Positions 41,501-51,810 are shown, numbered from the stretch's first letter. The stretch: DNA of 64,000 nucleotides from Streptomyces sp. NBC_00223 (GCF_036199905.1 NZ_CP108109.1:5393501-5457500); one strand, 5' to 3'. Translations and numbers: made by a program. Notes: generated from the sequence alone by a model not told the origin.

Positions 41501-43905
41501 CGGGCGGCCTCGGCATCCTCTCGGCCTACCCGGTCTCCTCCAGCGACGTGGTCGCCGCGACCGGGACCGCACCCGCCGTCGGGGTGACGGTCAGTGTGGC
41601 CGGAAAGAACGTCAGGGTCTGGAACGCCGCGCTCGACGAGAGCGGCTACGGCCCGGAGCGGGCATGTGCCACCACCGGCACCACCGCGTCGGCGATCGTC
41701 GCCGCCGAGAAGGCCGCCACCCGCTACGCCCAGGCCACCGCGATCGCCGCGGAGCTCACGTCCGACGTCGCCGCCGCCGACAGCACCCCGGTGCTGTTCC
41801 TCGGCGACCTGGCCTCCCCCTCGGCGTCCGACTGGACCACGGCGACGGCGGACTCCCACTGCGGGATCGGCGCGGTCGACTGGCCCGTCCCCGACGTCAT
41901 CACCGGCACCGGCCTGACCGACTCGTTCCGGCAGGCCCATCCCGACCCGGCGGCCGACCCGGGCACCACCTGGTCGCCGATCGTCGGGACCGACCCGGTC
42001 ACCGGCGGCGACGAACCGCAGGACCGGATCGACTACGTCGACTACGCCGGTGCCGACCTGCACCTGCTCGGCTCCAATACCCTGGTCGCGGGCTGGCCGT
42101 CGGCCACCGACGTCGCCGACAACGCCTGGACCAGCGACCACACCGCCGTCGTCAGCACCTTCACCCTCGGCACCCCGCTGCCCCCGGTGGCGGCCCCCAC
42201 GGTGACGGTGGCTCAGAAGGCGCTCGTCTACCAGGTCGGCCACGGACCCGCTGACGACGCGGCGCTGAGCAGCGCCCTCGGCATCGGCACCGACCCGGCC
42301 GACGCGACCGTCAGCGTCGACTCCGGCAACGTCAAGGCCGGCACGGTGGGCGCCTACACCGTGCTGGTGACCGCGAGCAAGGACGGCGCGGTCTCCGACC
42401 CGGTCGCGGTGACGGTGAAGGTGGTGCCGGTCGTCACGCTCAGGCTCGGCAACAGCTCGGTCCCGCTGGACGGGCTCGGCCTGACCAAGGCCCAGGTGCT
42501 GGACGGCCTGGGCGGCTCACTCAACGTCAGCGGGTCGATCGACGTCGACCTCTCCCGGGTCGACACCTCGGCGACCGGCAGCTACCCGGTCACCGTCACC
42601 GGGACCGATGACTACGGCTTCACCGTGACCGCGCGGGCCACCGTCGTGATCACCTCGGCCGACCTGCCGCCGACCGTCACCCCGACGGTCACCCCGGGCA
42701 CCCCCGACGGGCAGGGCGGCTGGTACGTCTCCGCCCCCACCGTCTCGGCCACCGCCACCGACGACTCGGGGCTGCCCCCGGTGCTGGAGTACCGGGTCGG
42801 CGACGGCGACTGGACGGCCTACACCGCCCCGTTGAAGGCGCCGGACGGTGACCGGACCTACTGGTTCCGGGCCACCGACAAGGCGGGCCATGTCTCGGAC
42901 CCGGTCGCGGTGCCGGTCAAGGTCGACCGCACCGCGCCCAGCACCACCGCGGACACCCGGCCGGGTGCGACCGTCGTCGCCCCGGTGACGGTGACCCTCA
43001 CCGCCGCCGACGCCGGCTCCGGCGTGGCCGGCACCGAGTACCGGCTCGGGAACGGCGACTGGACGGCCTACACCGCGCCGTTCACGGTGACCCCGGGGCA
43101 CGCCGACCAGACCGTCGGCTACCGCTCGACGGACGTCGCCGGAAACGTGGAGCAACGTCAGCAGTCGGTGATCCCCGCGATCGTGCCGGTCAGCCCGACG
43201 ATGACCGCCGAGGATGTGACCTCGGCGTACGGCACGGCCGCCACGGTCGCGGTGTCGGTCGGCTCCCCCGGTCTGCCGGCCACCGGCACGGTCACCCTCA
43301 CCGAGGGCAGCACCCAGCGCGGTTCGGCGGCTCTGGCCGACGGCGCCGCCCGCTTCACCCTGCCGGTCGGCCTCGCCGCGGGCACCCATGTGCTGCTGGC
43401 CTCGTACTCGGGCAGCGACCTGCTCACCCCGGAGATCCGGACCGTTACCGTGACCGTGGTCCTCCCGGCGGCCTGGAGCGCGTCGAAGGTGTACAACAGC
43501 GGCGACGAGGTCTCCTACCAGGGCGCGTTGTTCACGGCCTCCTGGTACACCCAGAACCAGAAGCCGGGTGACCCGCAGGGGCCCTGGCAGGAGATCGCCA
43601 TGACGGAGGGCGGCACCGCCCTCTGGACCGCCTCCCGGACCTTCAACACCGGTGACACGGTCGTCTACCACGGCGCCACCTACAAGGCCGACTGGTACAC
43701 CCGGAACCAGGCCCCCGGCGACCCCACCGGCCCGTGGCTGGAGGTGGCGCCCCCCGGCCCCGGCGGGATCGCGCCGTGGACCACCAGCATGGTGTACAAC
43801 ACCGGTGACAAGGTCACCTACCAGGGCGACACCTATGTGGCCCAGTGGTACACCCGCAACCAGGCCCCGGGCGCCGCGAACGGCCCCTGGAAGCTGATCG
43901 GCTAG
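38545..43905 (+). CDS. Giant secreted protein with LamG, InlB-type, EEP hydrolase, Ig-like and chitin-binding domains
   Basis: The 1786-residue protein has a signal peptide ending at TASADP (about residue 45). Order: LamG domain (55-270), two InlB/Listeria-Bacteroides-type repeats (275-590, with NTYTVTYNGNGADGGS and YTVAFDGNGATGGS), second LamG (590-815), an Ig-like domain, an endonuclease/exonuclease/phosphatase (EEP) domain (about 930-1205), Ig-like and OmpL47-type repeats, and three CBM5/12 chitin-binding repeats at the C-terminus (AWSASKVYNSGD, LWTASRTFNTGD, PWTTSMVYNTGD). In the EEP site N934, E965, D1088, D1160/D1163, D1198 and H1199 are present, but the usual GD-F-N asparagine is Ala1090. 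It starts 71 nt after the phospholipase and is probably co-transcribed. The role may be a surface or chitin-bound phosphodiesterase or nuclease, or a non-catalytic binder. Confidence 0.88.
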   Translation: MAFRPPDFRPPARRPLPRTVAAGLSAVLISSGLALSLAQTASADPTHDSRDAVVPVVSYTFDSDSGSTVVDSSGQSNNGAWSGTPGYAPGVSGKALHISAGKNFVSLPKVAGKTDGSGSFSYETWWYDNAETSDAPMVANQDFASCANPGFTFYHLSGTYQQRSCFAVNGAKTYTTTRTASIQNGWHYLAVVEDSTAHTYDYYVDGVLFSSTSTVSGATAANFNSGKPIRIGQDGTGTYTGTDDALVDDFNFYNQAITADQIAADYAATNPATHFPVTVTNDGHGTGTASVLAPAAGTSDTLTATPDTGYSFDAWVPVIPSTLAVTSKGGFTAPGSAVTVKATFTPNTYTVTYNGNGADGGSTPAQKLTYDQSAALTANGFTDTGKQFVGWSTSPNGALTYTDQATVKNLSAAADGAVTLYAQWVTAGSFQVSDSGDSHVTVSSSTDPTGGWTAPGTKVTLTAHPATGYSSTWQTVSPAGLTVAADGSFTMPSQNVVIKAVSTPNHYTVAFDGNGATGGSTAAQSFSYDKAAALTANGFTRSGDAFLGWATSPTGKPAYTEGQSVSNLTATADGKVTLYAVWGRVRAAGDAIAPVVSYDFDADKNGVVTDSSGQGGNGSWKGTATYAKSFSGRAAHVSSGSNFVRLPLTAAQTDGSADYSFSLWWGEYGETGDSPLVSNQNSSACYNAGLTLYHSSGTSNTIVCWGQPTGSGRQYTTTDTTALQGNWHYLTVVVDRGAQTVSYYVDGALSTTSKSGQLTSASNLASGLPFAIGQDGTGSYSASSDALVDDFDFYNRAIPAAQVANDYKATKPASTVLPDESTVDITTPVSTVAQGFVTDTFHAPQARVNATVSQPVAGLWNGGTVTSYKKVGGDSWLSVDANGTVSGTAPGTAPQHPGTITVKATDGTTTSQLTVEIPVIAADDAPRLAAATWNLWDAGSHVNDSLLKDLTVIANNGLDVVAVQEDGGTVAHRLAQALGWYDYEGTGGLGILSAYPVSSSDVVAATGTAPAVGVTVSVAGKNVRVWNAALDESGYGPERACATTGTTASAIVAAEKAATRYAQATAIAAELTSDVAAADSTPVLFLGDLASPSASDWTTATADSHCGIGAVDWPVPDVITGTGLTDSFRQAHPDPAADPGTTWSPIVGTDPVTGGDEPQDRIDYVDYAGADLHLLGSNTLVAGWPSATDVADNAWTSDHTAVVSTFTLGTPLPPVAAPTVTVAQKALVYQVGHGPADDAALSSALGIGTDPADATVSVDSGNVKAGTVGAYTVLVTASKDGAVSDPVAVTVKVVPVVTLRLGNSSVPLDGLGLTKAQVLDGLGGSLNVSGSIDVDLSRVDTSATGSYPVTVTGTDDYGFTVTARATVVITSADLPPTVTPTVTPGTPDGQGGWYVSAPTVSATATDDSGLPPVLEYRVGDGDWTAYTAPLKAPDGDRTYWFRATDKAGHVSDPVAVPVKVDRTAPSTTADTRPGATVVAPVTVTLTAADAGSGVAGTEYRLGNGDWTAYTAPFTVTPGHADQTVGYRSTDVAGNVEQRQQSVIPAIVPVSPTMTAEDVTSAYGTAATVAVSVGSPGLPATGTVTLTEGSTQRGSAALADGAARFTLPVGLAAGTHVLLASYSGSDLLTPEIRTVTVTVVLPAAWSASKVYNSGDEVSYQGALFTASWYTQNQKPGDPQGPWQEIAMTEGGTALWTASRTFNTGDTVVYHGATYKADWYTRNQAPGDPTGPWLEVAPPGPGGIAPWTTSMVYNTGDKVTYQGDTYVAQWYTRNQAPGAANGPWKLIG

Positions 43906-44287
43906 CAGCGGTTCGCCGACCGGTCTCCGGGTTCGGAACTTCGGCCGGGTCCTTCAGGACCCGGCCGAACGCCGTTGGGGCCCGTCATCTGTTCGGCGCG
44001 TCCCAAAGGCTGCCCCGGACGGCCGTGGCCGTCCGGGCCGGAGCCTGGGCGTACCGCGCGCACGGAGTCGCGGGTGCGGTACGCGGAGATCCGGCCGTAC
44101 ACGGTTCCGCTGACGTCGGAGGAGCGGCGAAGGGCCACGAGGTGGTCTGGTTGCCGCCTGCCACTCACGCGTAATCAAGCCCCCGAGCAGCCACCGGCCC
44201 CCCATCACTACGTGCTACGACTTCCTACTCCTGGGGCCCGGCTTCGTCATGTGGGCCGGACGGTGCCGGTCGTGAAACGATGCCGGG
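43906..44287. other. Gap between the giant secreted protein and the DUF255 gene
   Basis: 382 bases without a supported gene. The left end carries the strong terminator at 43940-43969. The rest is ordinary G+C-rich sequence with no clear promoter. The next gene starts at GTG 44288, preceded by GCCGGG and without a strong ribosome binding site. Confidence 0.5.
43940..43969 (+). terminator. Terminator after the giant secreted protein gene
   Basis: TTCGGCCGGGTCC (43940-43952) pairs perfectly with GGACCCGGCCGAA (43957-43969) around a TTCA loop. The 13-bp stem starts 34 nt after the stop codon. There is no U-tract, as is common in streptomycetes. Confidence 0.85.
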
Positions 44288-46342
<2,055 letters not shown>

Positions 46343-46589
46343 GGCGACGGGTGGGTGGGGTGGGTGGGGGTGCGCCTGCGGCGGGCCTTCCCCTCCCCGC
46401 CCCTTCCCGTTTCCCGGGGGCAAGCCCCCGGCCCCCCTCGGGGCTGCCGCCCCGGACCCCGCCGGACCCCCGCCCGGGCTCCCGACCTCCCCCGGGGCTC
46501 CGCCCGGACCCCGGCCCCCCTCGGGGCTCCGCCCCAAACCCCCGGCCGGGCTCCCGGACCCCGGCCGAAGCGCCCCGCCCCGGGCCCCG
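46343..46589. repeat. C-rich intergenic repeat cluster
   Basis: The 247-bp gap between the DUF255 and tetR genes is nearly all G and C. It holds several near copies of a CCCCTCGGGGCTCCGCCCC-type unit (about 46434-46453, 46490-46508, 46516-46534), each able to fold as a short hairpin. Such clusters are common between streptomycete genes and may end transcription from both sides, since the flanking genes converge. Confidence 0.6.
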
Positions 46590-47225
46590 CTAGATCGTCA
46601 GGCCGCGGTTCAGGATGCGGAGGGTGCGGTCCATCAGGGTGAGGAGGTCGCCCTCGCGGTTGGTCTCGATCCAGTAGAGCGTCGTCTCGTGGAGGACGCC
46701 GAAGACCGCCGCGGTGAAGACGCGGACCTCCAGGTCGTCGGCGGGGCGGCCGGTGCGTTCGGCGATCACGCCGCCGAGGAGGCGGCCGGTCGCCGACCAG
46801 CTCTCGTGGGCGCGGGCCCTGATCGCCGGGACGTCGCGGATGAGTTCCTCGCGCTGGGCCATCTCGGCCCGGGCCTCGGGGTCGTTGAGCACCTGGCCGA
46901 GTGCCTCGTGCATGACCATCCGGACGGAGACCAGCGGAGGTTCCTCGGCCGGCCGGTTGCGGAGCACCTCCGCCATGACGTCGTCGTACTCGTCCGTGAG
47001 GACGATGTCCTCCTTGGTGGGGAAGTACCGGAAGACCGTGCTCGGCGAGACATCCGACTCGGCCGCGATCCGGTCGACGGTCGTGGCGTCGTACCCCTGC
47101 TCGGCGAAGAGGCGGTAGGCGGCCGCGCGGATCGCCTGGCGGGTCCTGACCTTCTTGCGTTCCCGCAGGCTGGTCTTGGGGGCGGCGTCGGTGGCGCGAG
47201 GGGGCATGGCGTCATTGTCGGGCAT
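46590..47225 (-). CDS. TetR family transcriptional regulator of the adjacent exporter
   Basis: The 211-residue regulator has the TetR helix-turn-helix TRQAIRAAAYRLFAEQGYDATTVDRIAAESDVSPSTVFRYFPTKEDI (residues about 29-75) and a ligand-binding C-terminal domain ending in YWIETNREGDLLTLMDRTLRIL. The start overlaps the end of the DHA2 exporter gene by 14 nt, so the exporter is transcribed first and the regulator is co-translated. That arrangement suits negative feedback: a repressor made in proportion to the pump. ATG 47225 is used; ATG 47207 is an alternative. Confidence 0.9.
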   Translation of the reverse strand: MPDNDAMPPRATDAAPKTSLRERKKVRTRQAIRAAAYRLFAEQGYDATTVDRIAAESDVSPSTVFRYFPTKEDIVLTDEYDDVMAEVLRNRPAEEPPLVSVRMVMHEALGQVLNDPEARAEMAQREELIRDVPAIRARAHESWSATGRLLGGVIAERTGRPADDLEVRVFTAAVFGVLHETTLYWIETNREGDLLTLMDRTLRILNRGLTI

Positions 47226-48801
47226 CCGCGCCCCGCGCGGCGACGGGCGCGGCCGCCACCGGCTCCCCGCCCCCTTCCGCCGTGAGGCTCCGCGGGTTCG
47301 GCAGGAACGCCCCCACCAGTCCGGCCGCGAGCAGGGCCGCGACCCCGCACAGCACGAGCGTGACGTTCATGCCGTGCAGATACGCGCCGTCCGCGGAGAC
47401 GGCCAGCGCCCGGTCGCCCAGCTTCGCGGCCACCGTGTGCGCGCCGACGACCGACTCGCGCGCGGTGTGCGCGGCGGACGACGACAGCCCGTCCGTACCG
47501 AGCCGGTCCCGGTACCCGGCGGCGAGCACGCTGCCGAGGATGGCGACGCCGATCGCGGAACCGGTCTGCCGCAGCGTCTGGAGCAGCCCCGCGCCGCTGC
47601 CCGCTCGCTCGCGGGGGAGTGCGCCGAGCGCGCTGTCCATGGAGGGCACGATCGCCAGGCCGAAGCCGATTCCGGCCACCGACAGCCAGGTCGCGGTGGC
47701 GCCGTAGCCGTCCCCGGCGCCGGTCGTGGAGCCGAGGAAGGCGGCCGCGGCAAGGACGACGAGACCCGCGGCGATCACCGGCCGCGGCCCGTACCGCTTG
47801 CTGAGCGTCCCGCTGACCCGGGCGGCGACCATCAGGCCGCCCATCATCGGCAGCAGCCGTACCCCGGTGCCGAACGCGTCGTTGCCGAGGACGGTCTGCA
47901 GATAGGACGGCAGGACGAAGAGCAGTCCGGTGAGGATGAAACTGACCAGGGTGGCGGCCACGGCGTTCCACAGGAAGCCCGGCCGGCGCAGCAGGGACAG
48001 GTCCAGCATCGGGCGTTCACTGCCGCGCTCGCGCAGCACGAGACCGGCGATCAGCGCGACGGACACCGCGAGCGTGCCCAGGACCAGCGGGTCGCCCCAG
48101 CCCCGGTCGGGGGCCTCGATGATGCCGAAGACCAGCGCGCCCAGGCCCGCGGCGGCGCACACCGTACTGAGCACGCCGACCCGCGGCGCGGCCGGGTCGC
48201 GGGTCTCGGGCAGCAGCGTGAGGCAGGCGACGATGCTGATGCCGACCAGCGGGATGTTGATCAGGAAGACCGAGCCCCACCAGAAGTGTTCGAGCAGCGC
48301 GCCGCCGATGATCGGGCCGAGCGGCATGCCGAAGGCCATCGCGGTGCTGGTGATGGCGACCGCCTTGCTCCGGTCCTTGGGGCCGAAGAGCGAGGGGATC
48401 ACGGAGAGCGCGAGCGGCATCACGAAGGCCGCGCCCAGGCCCATCACCGTACGGGCCGCGATGACGGGCGCGGGGCTGTGCGCGAGGGTGCCGATCATCG
48501 AGCCCGCGAGGAAGACGGCCAGGCCGGTGACCAGCATCCGGCGGCGGCCGAAGCGGTCGCCGAGCAGCCCCGCGGGGAGCATCGCGGCGGCGAAGACGAC
48601 GGTGTACGAGTCGACGATCCACTGCATGTCGCCGGTGCCGGCGTTGATCTGGGCGGCCATGGTCGGCAGGGCCACGTTGAGGATCGTCATGTCGAAGCTG
48701 AGGACGAGGGTGCTCGCCACCAGGGCGCACAGCGCCAGCCACCGGCGCGGATCGCCGTGCGGGTCGGCCTCCGGCGCGGTGGCCGGGGTGGGTCGGGTCA
48801 T
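47212..48801 (-). CDS. DHA2 family MFS drug exporter (14 helices)
   Basis: The 529-residue exporter is of the EmrB/QacA type. Seen: ALVASTLVLSFDMTILNVALPTM in helix 1 (motif D1, with a buried Asp), AGLLGDRFGRRRMLVTG (motif A) and ALSVIPSLFGPKDRSKAVAI with AFGMPLGPIIGGALLEHFWWG (motif C). It would expel drugs or cations with protons. ATG 48801 has GGGAGAT upstream; earlier in-frame ATGs lie in the promoter region. An A+T-rich pair of direct repeats upstream is the likely regulator site. Confidence 0.92.
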   Translation of the reverse strand: MTRPTPATAPEADPHGDPRRWLALCALVASTLVLSFDMTILNVALPTMAAQINAGTGDMQWIVDSYTVVFAAAMLPAGLLGDRFGRRRMLVTGLAVFLAGSMIGTLAHSPAPVIAARTVMGLGAAFVMPLALSVIPSLFGPKDRSKAVAITSTAMAFGMPLGPIIGGALLEHFWWGSVFLINIPLVGISIVACLTLLPETRDPAAPRVGVLSTVCAAAGLGALVFGIIEAPDRGWGDPLVLGTLAVSVALIAGLVLRERGSERPMLDLSLLRRPGFLWNAVAATLVSFILTGLLFVLPSYLQTVLGNDAFGTGVRLLPMMGGLMVAARVSGTLSKRYGPRPVIAAGLVVLAAAAFLGSTTGAGDGYGATATWLSVAGIGFGLAIVPSMDSALGALPRERAGSGAGLLQTLRQTGSAIGVAILGSVLAAGYRDRLGTDGLSSSAAHTARESVVGAHTVAAKLGDRALAVSADGAYLHGMNVTLVLCGVAALLAAGLVGAFLPNPRSLTAEGGGEPVAAAPVAARGADARQ

Positions 48802-48824
48802 CGGGATCTCCCGGTAGTCCATGT

Positions 48825-48852
48825 CAAATAAGAGTGACTTCCAAAAAAGAGT
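48825..48852 (-). promoter_or_regulatory. Direct repeats upstream of the DHA2 exporter
   Basis: On the coding strand ACTCTTTTTTG (48852-48842) and ACTCTTATTTG (48835-48825) are 11-bp direct repeats differing at one base, with a 17-bp period. They sit 24-51 nt before the start codon in the only A+T-rich patch nearby. They may be two regulator half-sites or overlap the promoter. TTGCG/CGCAA arms (48856-48875) lie next to them. Confidence 0.5.
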
Positions 48853-48896
48853 AGCTTGCGTTTCCTTGTGCGCAAACCCCCGCCCGGGCATGCGAA

Positions 48897-48930
48897 AGCC
48901 CCGCCGTCCCGGGAGGGGGACGGCGGGGCT
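48897..48930 (-). terminator. Terminator after the hemolysin III gene
   Basis: A perfect 14-bp stem: AGCCCCGCCGTCCC (48897-48910) with GGGACGGCGGGGCT (48917-48930), 6-nt loop. It lies 21 nt beyond the stop codon of the leftward gene at 48952. Confidence 0.85.
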
Positions 48931-48951
48931 CGCGAAGGCGGGGGACGCGGG

Positions 48952-49650
48952 TCAGGCGTGCTGGTAGGCCACCAGGGAGATCCCGACGTAGTGGACGATG
49001 AACGCGGCCAGCGTCAGCGAGTGGAAGACCTCGTGGAAGCCGAACCAGCGCGGCGACGGATTCGGCCGCTTGAAGCCGTAGATCGCCGCGCCCGCGCTGT
49101 ACAGCAGGCCGCCGGTGATCACGCAGACGATCACCGCCACCCCGCCGGTCCGCAGGAAGTCCGGCAGGAAGAAGACCGCGACCCAGCCGAGCGCGATGTA
49201 GCACGGCGTGTAGAGCCAGCGCGGCGCGCTCACCCAGAAGACCCGGAAGGCGATTCCGGCCAGCGCGCCGGCCCACACCAGCCACAGCAGCAGCTCCGAG
49301 GTCGAGCCGGGCAGCAGCAGGATCGCCAGCGGTGTGTAGGTGCCCGCGATGATCAGGAAGATGTTCGCATGGTCAAGTCGTCGCAAAATCGCGGAGGCCC
49401 GTGGACCCCAGTTTCCGCGGTGGTAGAGCGCGCTCACCCCGAACAGTGCGCAGGCCGTCAGGGTGAAAACCGCGCAGGCGATACGCCCCCTCGTGCTCTG
49501 CGCGAAGGCGGTCAAAACGACACCCGAAATCAGCGCAGCCGGGAACATTCCGGCGTGCAACCACCCTCTGAGCTTGGGTTTTACGGGCTGTGACAGGTCG
49601 ACTCCGTCGACGTTTGCGGACACCTCGGCAGTCTTGTCCACGGCGGTCAT
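48952..49650 (-). CDS. Hemolysin III family membrane protein (PAQR superfamily)
   Basis: The 232-residue protein has seven predicted helices and the PAQR metal-site motifs: ALFGVSALYHRGNW (S-x(3)-H), RLDHANIFLIIAGTYTPLAIL (D-H) and WFGFHEVFHSLTLAAFIVHYVGI (H-x(3)-H). The relatives regulate membrane fluidity or lipid homeostasis more probably than lysing cells. The start is ATG 49650. The palindrome 49663-49680 lies just upstream and is the likely operator. Confidence 0.92.
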   Translation of the reverse strand: MTAVDKTAEVSANVDGVDLSQPVKPKLRGWLHAGMFPAALISGVVLTAFAQSTRGRIACAVFTLTACALFGVSALYHRGNWGPRASAILRRLDHANIFLIIAGTYTPLAILLLPGSTSELLLWLVWAGALAGIAFRVFWVSAPRWLYTPCYIALGWVAVFFLPDFLRTGGVAVIVCVITGGLLYSAGAAIYGFKRPNPSPRWFGFHEVFHSLTLAAFIVHYVGISLVAYQHA

Positions 49651-49662
49651 GTCGTCAATCTT

Positions 49663-49680
49663 ACCTACGCAACCGTAGGT
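49663..49680. promoter_or_regulatory. Inverted repeat upstream of the hemolysin III gene
   Basis: ACCTACG (49663-49669) and CGTAGGT (49674-49680) are perfect 7-bp arms with CAAC between, 13 nt upstream of the ATG. Sites of the CTACG-N-CGTAG type occur, as far as I recall, before actinobacterial genes of membrane-lipid modification such as acyl desaturases under TetR regulators. The shared regulon is inference. Confidence 0.55.
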
Positions 49681-49760
49681 TACCTGTAAGTAAGACCGGG
49701 CCTCGGCGAGTGGCGACTCTCACCCGTTGCGCCCTGGACAGAATCATTTGATGGGGCTCA

Positions 49761-49774
49761 CACTCATATGAGTG
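49761..49774. promoter_or_regulatory. Perfect palindrome upstream of pckG
   Basis: CACTCATATGAGTG is a perfect 14-bp palindrome about 140 nt before the pckG start, inside the divergent region shared with the hemolysin III gene. It is a candidate operator for the gluconeogenic switch; no regulator can be named. Confidence 0.5.
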
Positions 49775-49912
49775 CGGTCGGCACCGGATGAGCACTCCAC
49801 GAACGCGTCCGGGTCGCAGCCCCCAAGGGGCCGAGAGCCTGTTCTGCGGATCAGGCACCCAACCCTCACCATGTGACGCCGGTCTGTGCGGATCCGGCGG
49901 GACGGAGCGATC

Positions 49913-51742
49913 GTGGCGCGCGGCATTGCGGCTCCCACCAATCACCAGCAACTGATCACCTGGGTCGGCGAGATCGCCGAACTCACGCAGCCCGACGACA
50001 TCGTGTGGTGCGACGGCTCGGAGGAGGAGTACCACCGCCTCGCCGAGGAACTCGTCGCCAAGGGCACCTTCACCAAACTCGACCCGACCCTGCGCCCGAA
50101 CTCGTACTACGCGGCCTCGGACCCCTCCGACGTGGCGCGCGTCGAGGACCGTACGTTCATCTGCTCGCAGCGCGAGGCCGACGCCGGACCGACCAACCAC
50201 TGGAAGGCCCCCGCCGAGATGCGGGAGATCTTCAGCGGCACGGCGGGGCAGGGCGGCCTCTTCCGCGGCTCGATGCGCGGCCGGACGATGTACGTGGTCC
50301 CGTTCTGCATGGGCCCGCTCGGCTCGCCGCTGTCCGCGATGGGCGTGGAGATCACCGACTCCGCGTACGTCGCCGTCTCGATGCGCACGATGACCCGGAT
50401 GGGCAGCGCCGTACTCGACGAGCTGGGCTCCGACGGCGCCTTCGTCAAGGCCGTGCACACCGTCGGCGCCCCCCTCGCCGAGGGCCGGGCGGACGTCCCG
50501 TGGCCGTGCAACACCACCAAGTACATCTCGCACTTCCCCGAGGACCGCGAGATCTGGTCCTACGGCTCCGGCTACGGCGGCAACGCGCTGCTCGGCAAGA
50601 AGTGCTACGCCCTGCGGATCGCCTCGGTCATGGCCCGTGACGAGGGCTGGCTCGCCGAGCACATGCTGATCCTCAAGCTGACGCCGCCGCGCGGCGGGGC
50701 CGACGCCGTCAAGTACATCGCGGCCGCGTTCCCCTCCGCGTGCGGCAAGACCAACCTCGCCATGCTGGAGCCGACCATCTCCGGCTGGACGGTGGAGACC
50801 ATCGGCGACGACATCGCCTGGATGCGCTTCGGCGAGGACGGCCGGCTCTACGCCATCAACCCCGAGGCCGGCTTCTTCGGCGTCGCCCCCGGCACCGGCG
50901 AGGACACCAACGCCAACGCGATGAAGGCGATGTACGCCAACTCCGTCTTCACCAACGTCGCCCTCACCGACGACGGCGACGTGTGGTGGGAGGGCATGAC
51001 CAAGGAGCCCCCGGCCCACCTCGTCGACTGGAAGGGCAACGACTGGACGCCCGACAGCGACACCCCGGCCGCCCACCCCAACGCCCGCTTCACCGTGCCC
51101 GCCGGCCAGTGCCCGATCATCGCGCCGGAGTGGGAGGACCCCAAGGGCGTACCGATCTCGGCGATCCTCTTCGGCGGGCGCCGCGCCTCGGCCGTACCGC
51201 TGGTCACCGAGTCCTTCGACTGGCAGCACGGCGTCTTCCTCGGCGCGAACGTGGCCAGCGAGAAGACCGCCGCCGCCGAGGGCAAGGTGGGCGAGCTGCG
51301 CCGCGACCCGTTCGCGATGCTGCCGTTCTGCGGCTACAACATGGGCGACTACTTCGGTCACTGGGTCGCGCTCGGCAAGGCCCACGACCCGGCGAAGCTG
51401 CCGAGGATCTACTACGTGAACTGGTTCCGCAAGGACGCGGGCGGCCGGTTCGTGTGGCCCGGGTTCGGCGAGAACAGCCGGGTGCTCAAGTGGATCGTCG
51501 AGCGGCTCAACGGGCAGGCCGGCGGCGTCGAGACCCCGATCGGCATCCTTCCGTCGGCGACGGACCTCGACACCGACGGGCTCGACATCTCCGCGGCCGA
51601 CCTGGATCTGCTGCTGTCGGTCGACCGCGCGGTCTGGCGCGAGGAGGCGGCGCTCATCCCGCCGCACCTGGAGATGTTCGGCGAGCACGCGCCGCACGAG
51701 CTGTGGGACGAGTACAAGGCGCTCGTCACGCGGCTGGGCTGA
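49913..51742 (+). CDS. pckG: Phosphoenolpyruvate carboxykinase (GTP)
   Basis: The enzyme makes PEP from oxaloacetate with GTP, the first step of gluconeogenesis. The 609-residue protein has the GTP-type signature AAFPSACGKTNLAMLEP (P-loop with the reactive cysteine, around residue 275), the metal site region ETIGDDIAWMRFGEDGRLYAINPEAGFFGVAPGT, and GGRRASAVPLV. GTG 49913 is chosen: ACGGAG lies 7 nt upstream and the protein then begins VARGIAAPTNHQQL as in other streptomycetes. A strong terminator follows. Confidence 0.97.
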   Translation: MARGIAAPTNHQQLITWVGEIAELTQPDDIVWCDGSEEEYHRLAEELVAKGTFTKLDPTLRPNSYYAASDPSDVARVEDRTFICSQREADAGPTNHWKAPAEMREIFSGTAGQGGLFRGSMRGRTMYVVPFCMGPLGSPLSAMGVEITDSAYVAVSMRTMTRMGSAVLDELGSDGAFVKAVHTVGAPLAEGRADVPWPCNTTKYISHFPEDREIWSYGSGYGGNALLGKKCYALRIASVMARDEGWLAEHMLILKLTPPRGGADAVKYIAAAFPSACGKTNLAMLEPTISGWTVETIGDDIAWMRFGEDGRLYAINPEAGFFGVAPGTGEDTNANAMKAMYANSVFTNVALTDDGDVWWEGMTKEPPAHLVDWKGNDWTPDSDTPAAHPNARFTVPAGQCPIIAPEWEDPKGVPISAILFGGRRASAVPLVTESFDWQHGVFLGANVASEKTAAAEGKVGELRRDPFAMLPFCGYNMGDYFGHWVALGKAHDPAKLPRIYYVNWFRKDAGGRFVWPGFGENSRVLKWIVERLNGQAGGVETPIGILPSATDLDTDGLDISAADLDLLLSVDRAVWREEAALIPPHLEMFGEHAPHELWDEYKALVTRLG

Positions 51743-51759
51743 GCGGGGCCGCGGACACG

Positions 51760-51799
51760 AAAGCGCCGGGCGGGCTCCGCGGAGCCCGCCCGGCGCTTT
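51760..51799. terminator. Bidirectional terminator between pckG and alaT
   Basis: A perfect 40-bp palindrome centred between 51779 and 51780 runs from AAAGCGCCGGG to CCCGGCGCTTT. It has A-tracts on one side and T-tracts on the other, so it works for both convergent genes. Confidence 0.95.
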
Positions 51800-51810
51800 T
51801 CCCACGGCGG

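Noticed and set aside
38440..42243. A 1267-codon open frame on the minus strand opposite the giant secreted protein
   Set aside because: Glycine-, valine- and arginine-rich shadow frame; the plus-strand frame has a signal peptide and known domains.
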